Below, in pieces: positions 27,335 through 39,000 of a DNA stretch of 64,000 nucleotides; positions within the stretch are counted from its first letter, which is position 1, and every line of letters begins with the position of its first letter. This DNA is from Chitinophaga dinghuensis. GTDB taxonomy: Bacteria; Bacteroidota; Bacteroidia; Chitinophagales; Chitinophagaceae. Under the pieces are notes generated by a model that saw only the letters and a program-made list of their open reading frames with translations, was not told where the DNA came from and made no database searches. Where the stretch lies: NCBI RefSeq assembly GCF_003259435.1, contig NZ_QLMA01000003.1, positions 434,001 through 498,000 on the forward strand, read 5' to 3'. Both the position numbers and the translations under genes were made by a program.

Positions 27335-27388
27335 GAGATAAAAAAGGGAGACGCCAGTCCGCGGACTGGCGTCTCCCTTTTTTATCTC
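27335..27388. terminator. Perfect 54-bp palindrome, bidirectional terminator between lon and pdxJ
   Basis: Two 27-nt arms are exact complements with no spacer; the centre is CCGCGG. It lies 16 nt after the pdxJ stop and has six-A and six-T runs, so an RNA from either strand forms a very stable stem with a U-run inside it. Confidence 0.85.
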
Positions 27389-27404
27389 TATGATATAGTG
27401 CAGA

Positions 27405-28136
27405 TTAATCTGCCAGTTGTCTTTTATAGAGCTGGATGGTGTTTTCCAGACCGAAATAGATGGCGTCAGCAACGAGGGCGTGACCGATGGATACCTCTTT
27501 CAGTTGTGGGATATGCAGTTTAAAGAAGCGGAGGTTATCCAGGTTAAGATCGTGACCTGCATTGAGATCCAGCCCGATAGCGGTGGCTTCCCTGGCCGTG
27601 TTTTTATAGTCGTTGAACAGTTGCAGATTCTGCGGCTGTGTACGTGCGTTCGTATATTCTTCAGCGTAAGGACCGGTGTACAGTTCAATACGATCTGCGC
27701 CAGCGGATTTAGCGCCTGCTACTTTATCCACTTCCGGATTGAGGAAGATAGAAACGCGGATGCCTGCTTTCTTCAGTTCGGAAATGACATCTTTCAATTG
27801 AGATTGGTATTTGATAGTATCCCAACCGGTATTGGAAGTGATGGCATCAGGAGGATCTGGTACCAGTGTACATTGATGCGGTTTTACGGACAATACGAGG
27901 TCCATAAATTCTTTACTGGGATATCCTTCGATGTTGAATTCCGTTGTTACAATAGGTTTGAGATCCAGCACATCCTGATAGCGGATATGACGTTCGTCTG
28001 GGCGTGGGTGAACGGTAATACCGTCTGCGCCAAAGCGTTCGCAGTCCTGCGCTATTTTCAAAATATCGGGAACGTTGCCACCGCGAGCATTGCGCAGTGT
28101 TGCAAACTTGTTGATGTTAACACTAAGCTTTGTCAT
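27405..28136 (-). CDS. pdxJ: Pyridoxine 5'-phosphate synthase
   Basis: Makes pyridoxine 5'-phosphate from 1-deoxyxylulose 5-phosphate and 3-amino-2-oxopropyl phosphate, the last ring-forming step of the DXP-dependent vitamin B6 route. The 243-residue TIM-barrel has KLSVNINKFATLRNARGG at the start, ITVHPRPDERHI, FNIEGYPSKEF, TLVPDPPDAITSNTGWD, RIELYTGPYAEEY and the closing VSIGHALVADAIY. Normal length. The DXP pathway gene dxr is also in the window. Confidence 0.96.
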   Translation of the reverse strand: MTKLSVNINKFATLRNARGGNVPDILKIAQDCERFGADGITVHPRPDERHIRYQDVLDLKPIVTTEFNIEGYPSKEFMDLVLSVKPHQCTLVPDPPDAITSNTGWDTIKYQSQLKDVISELKKAGIRVSIFLNPEVDKVAGAKSAGADRIELYTGPYAEEYTNARTQPQNLQLFNDYKNTAREATAIGLDLNAGHDLNLDNLRFFKLHIPQLKEVSIGHALVADAIYFGLENTIQLYKRQLAD

Positions 28137-28195
28137 GCTGCGAAATTATTGATTTTTTCTGGCAATGAAGGGGAAAGATGCGAGGCACTATAAAC

Positions 28196-28227
28196 AAAAA
28201 GCTCCTGCTGATGGCAGGAGCTTTTTT
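28196..28227 (-). terminator. Intrinsic terminator of ahcY
   Basis: GCTCCTGC and GCAGGAGC form an 8-bp stem with a 5-nt loop, flanked by A and T runs; it reads through to a U-run on the minus strand. Confidence 0.85.
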
Positions 28228-28248
28228 GATATGATATATCGTAACTGA

Positions 28249-29577
<1,329 letters not shown>

Positions 29578-29592
29578 TCTTACTTTTTTTTA

Positions 29593-29622
29593 CAAATCTA
29601 TGGGTATTTTTTCTTTTTTCAA
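29593..29622 (-). promoter_or_regulatory. Promoter of ahcY
   Basis: On the minus strand, TTG (29620-29622), a 19-nt spacer and TAGATTTG (29593-29600) fit the Bacteroidota consensus exactly. The leader would be about 10 nt. Confidence 0.7.
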
Positions 29623-29713
29623 GGACTTTCACCCTATGATTTTTCTTTTTAAGCGTTAAATATTCTCCAAAAAATCTAAAATGACGGGCTTTTTACCGTT
29701 TGCATATTTTAAT

Positions 29714-29744
29714 TTGAATAAATATAATTTATGTTATAGATTTG
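29714..29744 (+). promoter_or_regulatory. Promoter of the giant adhesin operon
   Basis: TTG (29714-29716), a 20-nt spacer and TAGATTTG (29737-29744). It is the only perfect promoter seen between ahcY and the adhesin gene and places the transcript start near 29750. Confidence 0.6.
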
Positions 29745-29749
29745 TAAAT

Positions 29750-30076
29750 TAAAATATATGATTTTATAATTTATTGTTTGCGGATAATAGACAATAAGTA
29801 GTAGATAGAATAAATTATATAGATCATCCCCGGTGCAGCAAGTGTGCAGGGAACTTGTTTCCCCCACGTTGGCATACAACGAACTAAAACGATAGATTAA
29901 GACCGGCAGCAGGTTGTTCTGCACATCAGCTAAGTGTGTGCCGTCGGGAAGCCATTTAGGAAATACGCATCATAGCATATAGGTTGGCAAAGTTTTGTTT
30001 TTTCATTTTGTGACTTAAGAATCTATATGCATAAATAGAAATTTACAAGCTTATTATGTTAGTTCTGTCCTATCCT
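29750..30076 (+). promoter_or_regulatory. Long, partly structured 5' leader of the giant adhesin gene
   Basis: About 330 nt without a credible gene. The middle (about 29825-29985) is distinctly more G+C rich than its flanks and can pair with itself, for instance GCAG with CTGC near 29905-29925 and GCACA with TGTGT near 29920-29940. It fits no riboswitch class I recognise. It may be a regulatory leader or contain a separate small RNA. Confidence 0.35.
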
Positions 30077-33000
30077 ATGAAAGATATCCAGACTGCTATG
30101 CCCCTACTTTTCCGTCGGCTTGCCGGAGGTGTAGTATTGGCACTGATGTTACTGTTTTCCACGTTTACAACCTCAGCTCAGGTGACCATTAATCCGACCG
30201 GTGGAACCAATACCACAGATGGATTAAAAATTGTAGTTAAAGCCAATGGCGATTATCAGATTTTCAGAAATGGAAGAACGGAAACCGGAGCAGATCGAAA
30301 TGAAGCCGGAAAAGTGGGAATCCGTAACTATTTCAGAATGTATGTCAATTCCCTTGTTAGCGATACGATTACACCTACTGTAGATTATGTATCCGGCCTT
30401 ATGGGAGACGGTTCTGCCGCCAATCCATATGAGGTAGCTATCTTCTCTCATTTCGATGCAGTGAAATCTGGAGTGACTTATCGCATGATCGTGCGTAAAG
30501 TGATTAGCTACGAAGCGCCTAAAAAATACTTCCACCTGAAGTATAATGTCTTTCCCAATGACGCAGCTGCTACTGCTTTTATTCCTATGCTCTTTTTTAC
30601 AGAGTATCCCAAATTGCAGGATAATATAAGTACGGCTCAAGATGATAATAACCGTAACTGCTTTGCAGATACGGCTATGGGAATTGCAGGAACCCCACGT
30701 CTGGCAGGTATATACCGTACTTCAACAACTACGGCTCCCAATAGTAATAATGGGAACTACAGTCATATGTTCCGTACCATCGATACTTCTCGCTTCTATG
30801 GGCTCAGTATCAATTATGATTATGACCGGGAGGAAGATTCGCAGGATGGAAGAATGCTGAATGGCCTCATGAATAAGTTCCCAGGCACAGGATTGAACTA
30901 TTACAGAGGAGTTGGCCTATGGACCATCATGAACCAAACAGGTACTACCCTGACGAAATTAATGTCTTCCGGTACAGTAGTACGCGTTGGATATGATGAT
31001 ACGCAAACAATCAAGAACTCCACTACCGCAACAGATGCCATGTCTACCGCCCACAGCGGAAAGAGTACACAGGTAACCGTTGCTTTTACCAAGGATACAT
31101 TATCCCAGCTGGAAGGCGATGTGACAGCCACTGCTACCAACCTGACACTCACGGTAACAGGAGGGATTTTATACGGTCCCGCTTTCGTTCAGATAGATGT
31201 AGCTGCTCCTGCCAGTGGTGAACAACATCCTGCTGTAGAAGGAACAGACTTCACCATCAACAGGGTTGGTTTTATGATCCCTGCAAGGGACTACACAATA
31301 GCCGCTAACCAAACGGTAACTGTTCCACTTGTAAGCATAAAAGGAAATAAAATCCTGGAATATGACAGACGACTGAATTTAAAGTTATTGTCATCTCCCG
31401 ATAATATGATTAAGCTGGGGGCACAATCCACGACCTGCTATGTCATTGTAGATGATGAACCCAGCAACATCAGCGCTCCCGCCACTGCCACTGTACAGGA
31501 AGGCAACAGTCTCCCTATTCATGTACAATTGCCAGCCGGTGTGAACGCGTCTGAAAAAATAAAAGTCACTGCCTCTATTGTTAATGACGGTACTGCTAAC
31601 CTGGCCACAGTAGGAGATGATTTCGATCCTATTGCTGATGCAGAAATTGCTGTAAATGGTAATGGCACAGATCTGATACTGGTGACAAAACCAGACCTGG
31701 TACTGGAACCGGATGAATATGTGAAACTGAATATCACTGCGGTAGTAATGGGCAAAACTAAAACCGCGACTACTACCGTTACCATCACAGATGCTACCCG
31801 TCTCGATCCGGAAAATATTAAATTAACTTTCTCCACCATTCCTGCTACAGGACTGAAAGAAGGTTATGATGGTAAACTGGCCGTATCGCTGCCTAATGGC
31901 GTCACTACTACTGTTCCTATCAATGTCAATCTGAATAATATTACAGGAACGGCTTCTACACTGGATTACACCCTGGTCAACCCTTTCACATTATCTTCCG
32001 GAAATGCCACTACCACGGATCTGCATCTGCTTCCCGACGATCTGCTCGAAGGAGATGAAACCATGATCCTGGGCGGCGTTGCCAGCGATGGCATCACTAA
32101 TTTTACACTCAATCCTTACACCATCACCATTGGAGACGCAGACTATCCGCCTGCGCATCCTGTGATTGTACACCTGGATCAGGCTTCTGTAAAAGAAGGA
32201 GATGCCACTGGCGCAGCCTTCTGGCTGGAGTTGCCAGACGGACTTAAAGCAGGAAAACAATTTACATTCAACCTGACGGCCGACGCCACTTCAACTGCGG
32301 TAGCAGCCAGATATGTACTACCTGCTACCATTACCATTGATCCGGGTAAGTCGGCCTCCGATAAAATATATATCAAGGCAAACACCAACGATGTCCTCTT
32401 TGATGATGCCATTTTATACATCAATACCGCCTGCACTGATACTAATATTCCAACTGATGGACAGAAACAACTGAATATTCTGGATAATACCAGTCAGACC
32501 ACCAGCGGTAGTAAAGTGCTGACCATCACTCCGGTTAAATCCACCATCAAGGAAGGGGAGAGCGTGCAGTTCAAAATATCGCTGCCTCCGAATGTGACCA
32601 GTACCAAGGATATTAATATTACCCTTACCAGAGATGCCGCTTCCACCATTGGCATATCAAATGATTATACCCTGTTGCAGAATGTCATCAAACTGCCTGC
32701 AAATACCAATAGCATCACCACCGCAGAAAACATTGTCAGAGCAGAAACGGATCTGATTATTGAAAACACAGAAACATTGTTACTCAATGCAGCAGCAGAT
32801 GTGGACGTCACCACTAATCAGATCAGACTGGATGTGACGGATGAAACCAGTAAGAATCCGGATAATCTCAAACTGAGCATTACTTCCCTGGCTGCGCCGG
32901 CAGATTTCAAGGAAGGCTACAAAGGACCTTTAACCGTTTCTCTGCCTACGGATGTTACTACAGAAGTGGAGATTAGTTTCACTTTCAAACCTAATACTGG

Positions 33001-36000
33001 AACCGCCAGTTCGGCGGATTATACTATTACGCCTGCCGCTTTCACACTGCTGGGACACTCGCAGGATGTAACCCTGGACCTGCTTACTGATAATCTCGTA
33101 GAAGGTCCGGAAACGCTGGTGTTGGATGGTATTGCTACGGACGTTATCAATACGCCGTACACGGTTACCAGCAAAACTATTACCATCATTGATGCGGACT
33201 ATCCTCCTGGAAATGTGATCCTGCATTTGGATCAGACTTTCGCAAAAGAAGGCGATGCTACCGGCGCTGCTTTCTGGGTGGAATTACCAGGTGGCCTGGC
33301 TACCGCCAACCAAATGAATTTCAGTTTATCAGCCGGCACAGGTACTACAGCGGCTTTAGCGAGATATAATCTTCCTGGAACCATCAGTATCGCAGCCAAT
33401 AAATCAGCTTCTGATAAAATATACATTACTGCCAATACCAATAAAGTACTGAATGATGATGCAGTGCTGTATATCAACGCTACCTGCACAGATCCTTTGA
33501 TCACTACTGCACCTGCTGTTAAACTGGATATCCAGGACAACACGCGGGTTACTTCTCCAGGCAGCGACGCAGTTACTGTAACACCTGTAAGTACGGTATT
33601 AAAAGAAGGAGATAAAACGAAGTTTACCATTGCGCTGCCAGCAGGTATCACGTCTGCGACAGCCATCACCGTTAATCTCACGCCAGTATATGTTGCCAAT
33701 GGCGCTAGTGCATCTGATTATGATCTGGCTAATCTGCCATTGACATTAGCAGCAGGCAGCAACAGTACCACCACTATTGACGATATCCTGACAGCAAATA
33801 CAGATAATATTCTGGAAGCAGATGAAGCGGTACAACTGACAGTGACGCCATCCACAGGCTTCACTGCTACGCCGGCTTCTCTGAATCTGACGATCACCGA
33901 CGAAACGCGTAAGAATACAAATAATCTGAAGTTGACTTTCATCACTGATCCAGCCGATCAACTGAAAGAAGGCTACCATGGAAAGGTGACAGTTACCTTA
34001 CCTCCAAATATCACTACAGAAGTACCTATTACCGTTGTCTTTAAAGCCAATACGGGTACTGCTGATCTGAATGATTACAGCCTGACTTTACCACAGCCAT
34101 CTTTCACCGGTCACTCTATTGATGCAGACCTGGTGCTGAAAACCGATGGTCTGATGGAAGGTCCGGAAACGCTGGTGATCGACGCTACAGCGGTAGATGC
34201 ACTGAACACTACTTTTGCTGTTACACCAACTACCATTACCATTATAGATGCAGACTATCCGCCGGCCAATCCGGTGATCCTGCACCTGGATCAGACTTTC
34301 GCCAAAGAGGGCGACGCCACCGGCGCTGCTTTCTGGGTAGAACTGCCGGATGGTATTATAGCAGGTAACCCTGTGAACTTTACACTGGCTGCCGGCACAG
34401 GTACTACAGCGGCTTTAGCGAGATATAATCTTCCTGGAACCATCAGTATCGCAGCCAATAAATCAGCTTCTGATAAAATATACATTACCGCCAATACCAA
34501 TAAAGTACTGAATGATGATGCAGTGCTGTATATCAACGCTACCTGCACAGATCCTTTGATCACTACTGCAGCGCCTATTAAACTGGATATCCAGGACGAT
34601 ACCAGGACCACTTATCCGGGTAGTAATGCACTCACACTTGCAGCCGTTACAAATCCATTGCTGGAGAATACGGCTACCAAAGTGAGTATCGCACTGCCTG
34701 CAGGCTTTACTTCTGCCAAAGACATTACTATTAATCTCGCTGGCGCTGCTACCAGCGAAGCTGGTGCAAATGACTTCGACTTACTCAAAACGGCGGTTAC
34801 ACTGCATGCAACAAATAACAGTGAAACTACTACCGAAGACATTATCCTGGCGAAGAAAGACGATGTAATTGAGAAAGACGAACTGCTGACCATCCATCCG
34901 GATGCAGGTACTGGCTATACCAGCGCTGATTTCTCCCTGACCATTAATGATGCTACCCGCAGAGATGCCAACAACAGAAAGCTGTCAGTAACGCCAGCCG
35001 GCAAACTCCAGCTGCATGAAGGCGATGCGCAACAGTATACATTTAGTCTCCCTGCAAATATCACAACAGAAATACCTATCAATATCAGCTTCAGTACCAG
35101 TGGCACGGCTACAGAAGGCGCGGGACAGGATTACACCATCCCTGCAACTGCCAGCTTCAGCACAGGAAATAGTACAGTCGTTACCGTGAATGTATTAAAT
35201 GATGACCTGGTTGAAGGAACAGAAACATTTACCGTTACCGGAACAACAACTGATGCTACCGGTGAAGCCTACACGACGGATGCAATCACAGCCGATATTA
35301 TCGATGCACAGTATCCTGTAACGCTGGAAATTACGGCCTCGCCGGATCATATCCTGGAAGGCTTCAGTTCTGCTGTAAATGTAAAATTGCCAAACAACTG
35401 GAGAGCAGGATTTGATATTCCTGTGAACATCAGCAAAGGCGCCGCATCCACCTTAGATAATGCAGAGCATAGCGCTTTACCTGCTCAGTTCATCATTCCT
35501 AAATTTAGCAATACAGCTACTGCGGTGAATGTATTAGCGAACAGAAATGATATGTTGGGAGACGGCGGTACGATTGTAGTGGAAGGAACTACCACAGATG
35601 CCAATATTTTGGTAACTCCGGTAACCATTACTGTAGAAGATAGTACGATCAAACGTCCGGGTACTAATATCCTGAATATCACCAGCAGTAAAACTGTACT
35701 TAAAGAAGGCGAAAGCGCTGATATCACGGTAAGTCTGGGTACTAACCTGAGCTCTAAATCTCCGATTGTAGTAACCCTGGATCGGGGCGCCGCATCTACC
35801 GCTTCAGCCAGTGATTTGAGCTTTGTGTCGAAAACGGTTACACTGCCTGCTGGTCAGCATAGTATTACCTTTGCCAATCTCATTAAAGCAGAGAACGATG
35901 ATATCCTGGAGCGAGATGAAACCTTTATTATCACAGGTACATCAGGTCCATATGTGATCGCTGATCTGCCTATTACTATCCAGGATGAAACAAGGAATGA

Positions 36001-39000
36001 TCCACTGAAAACGGTACTGAATATCACACCAAGCAAAACCGGTACACTCCTGGAAGGCGATGATGTGACATTACAGGTAAGTCTGCCTGCGGGAGTTACC
36101 ACCGAAGTGCCTATTACGGTAACGCATATACTGAGTGGTACCGCTACCGCTGCCGACTATACGATTCCGGCTTCTTTTGTTTTCAATAAAGACACCAGCA
36201 TCGCTTTGCATATTGTGACAGATGACCTGGTAGAAGGCGATGAAACATTACAAATAGGACTTTCAGCCACAGATGGCATTTCCTCTTATACGAATACACC
36301 TGTTAATTTTACCATCAAGGATGCCCAGTATCCTGCCCGGATTCATCTGAGTGCAGAACCGGATAAGATCGATGAAGGCGGTGCAGGAACTGTGCTGAAA
36401 GCCACCTTTGAGAATAACTGGAGAGCTGGTAAGGACTATACCATTAACTTATCCAAAGATGCCAGCAATAGTACCGCAGATGATACCGATCACTCTGCCT
36501 TGCCAGCATCCATTACCATCAAAGCCGGAGACAATGCAGGCGCTGCTGCTACTTTGCTCACAGCCTTTAAGGATCTTATCCTGGAAGATGATGAAATAGT
36601 AAGTATTACAGGTGTCTGCAACGATCCGCAATTGCCGGTGGATGCCACCCGCGTAACGATCCTCGACAGAACACATGATGATCCAAATACAGGAAGAATC
36701 TATTTGTCGCCAGTAACGCCAGGAAATACGGTAGTGGAAGGGGACAGCTATACTGTAAAAGTGGCTTTTGCGCCAGGTGTTACTTCCAGCAAACCGTTGG
36801 TAGTAAGATTGGATGTATCGCCAAATTCCACCGCAGACGTATCTGATGTAAATGGTCTGCCAACCACTATTACTATACCGGCAGGCGATCATGAATACTC
36901 CTTTGCCTTCACTGCGCTGAAAGACGATATCATTGAAAGACCTGAACTGTACAGAATAGTGGCTACTCCGGTTAACCTGCCTGGTATGAGTGGAGACTCC
37001 ATCGATGTAACCATCATTGATGCCACCAGTGCAGATCCGAATAACCTGAAAATGAAACTGAGCATAGACTCTACCACTTTACAGGAAGGGCACAGTACCA
37101 AAGTGTTGCTCAGCTTTACAACAAATAATATTGTGGCAGGGGAAGACGTGGTTCTTCATGTAGCTCCGGATGCTACCTCCACCGCAGATATCAATGATTA
37201 CAGTGGTCTGCCGGATAACCTGGTATTGCCAGCTGGAGAGCATCAGATAGAATATACCTTAACTGCGGTAGCGGACAAAGTAATTGAAGGAGATGAAATA
37301 CTGCAACTGCAAGGCAATTTCGTGAACAGCTTCTTTGCCTACCAGCTGCAGCCGCCACATGCCCTTACCATTACAGAGACGGTACAGGCAACAGTACAGT
37401 TGCTGAAAGGTACAGATGCCGCTGAGCCTTCCACAACAGGTGCTTATACTGTGAAGCTACCATTGGATTATACCGCAGCGGCGCCGGTACAGGTAACCTT
37501 GTTTGTAGGCAGCGTACCAGGAGCTACCAACATTGGTAGTGTAGCCAATACCGTTACCATCCCAGTGGGTAGTAACAGTGCGGATGTACAGGTACCTGTG
37601 ATTGATAATAATATTATTGATGGAGACGAATTCCTGCCTGCCGCACTGCAAACAGCATCTATGGTAAGAGGAACGAATACCATTCCATTTGCTGTCAACA
37701 AGCTGGATACCATTAAGCTGCCGGTGCATGACGATGAAAGTGCCGCCACTGGCCCTAAAGCGACCGCCAGAGAATTACTGGTAGAAAAAATCAAGGATGC
37801 CGCCGAACCGGCAACGCAGGGTCAACTGAAAGTTCGCTTTACCGAACCTGCACTGACAGCCGCCAAAGATGTGACAGTGAATTATACCGTAGGTGGTACT
37901 GCCACGCCAGATGTGAGATACAAGAAACTGAGTGGTCAGGCTGTAATTCCGGCAGGTAAGAATGAAGTTGTCATTAATGTAGATCCAATTGATAATGATA
38001 TTGTAGAGGGAGATGGAACTGTAGCGCTGCAACTGAAGAATGTAACCAGCAACCTGGTAAATGTAACATGGCCGTTCTCCGCACAAGCCATCCCTGATCT
38101 CATTATCAGCGACAATGATACCCTGATAGTAGAGTTGTTTACCACCGTGACCACAGTTCCGGAAGGTAAACCTATCCAATACACGATTAAATCGCCAAGT
38201 AGAGCGGCAATTCCTGTACCTGTAAGAATACAGATAGACCAGGATGCGGTGCGCACCTTCACAGCCAGCGAAGGGCAGATCAATGGTAATATTCTGACCA
38301 TCACCTTACCGGCGATGCAGTCTGAACACAACTTTACCATTTCTTCTTCTGATGATGCTACCAACGATGATGATGGCTTCCTGAATACAACGCTGCTTCC
38401 TTATGCAGGTAGCAACAGTACGCCACTGTACCTCCTGGGTAGTCAGATCTCTAATCACGTCATTGTAACAGATAATGATCCGCTGAATATCTCCTTCGCT
38501 GATACGAAGTTTAGTGTGAAAGAAGGAAATATGGGAGACACGAATCTCCTGCGCTTTGTGATCAAACTGAGCAACAAGAGCTCCCGTCCTGTGACCATTA
38601 CCTTCGATAATGAAGAAGCGACAGAAGGAGTTAGTTATCCATTCTTCGACTTCAAAGCTACTCCAGGAGAGGACTTCATCATGGATGTGAAACAGATCAC
38701 GATCCCTCCGTTCTCCTCAGAAGGGGAGCTGTTCGTTAAAATCATCGGTGATACCACTTTCGAACAGAATGAATCCTTCTATGTGAAGATGTTGTCTGTT
38801 TCGGTTCCTTCCAGCACCAATCTGCCTAAGCTGGTAGATCCGGTGAAGGCGCTGGGCGTAATCCTGAACGATGATCCTATGTGCGGTGAATGTGATACCG
38901 ACGGCGATGGCTTAACCAACGCAGAGGAAGATATCAATCAGAACGGCGATCCATTCGATGATGATACCGACGGAGATGGTATTCCTAACTTCCTGGATCT

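Noticed and set aside
27329..27523. Plus-strand 64-codon frame and its minus-strand mirror near pdxJ
   Set aside because: Both read the same IKKGDASPRTGVSLFYL string because they cross the perfect palindrome; neither is a gene.
29578..29720. SAH or SAM riboswitch before ahcY
   Set aside because: The promoter lies 16-45 nt from the ATG, leaving a leader of about 10 nt, too short for such an element.
29709..29924. Minus-strand 71-codon frame in the adhesin leader
   Set aside because: Random A+T-rich frame crossing the promoter, with no coding features.
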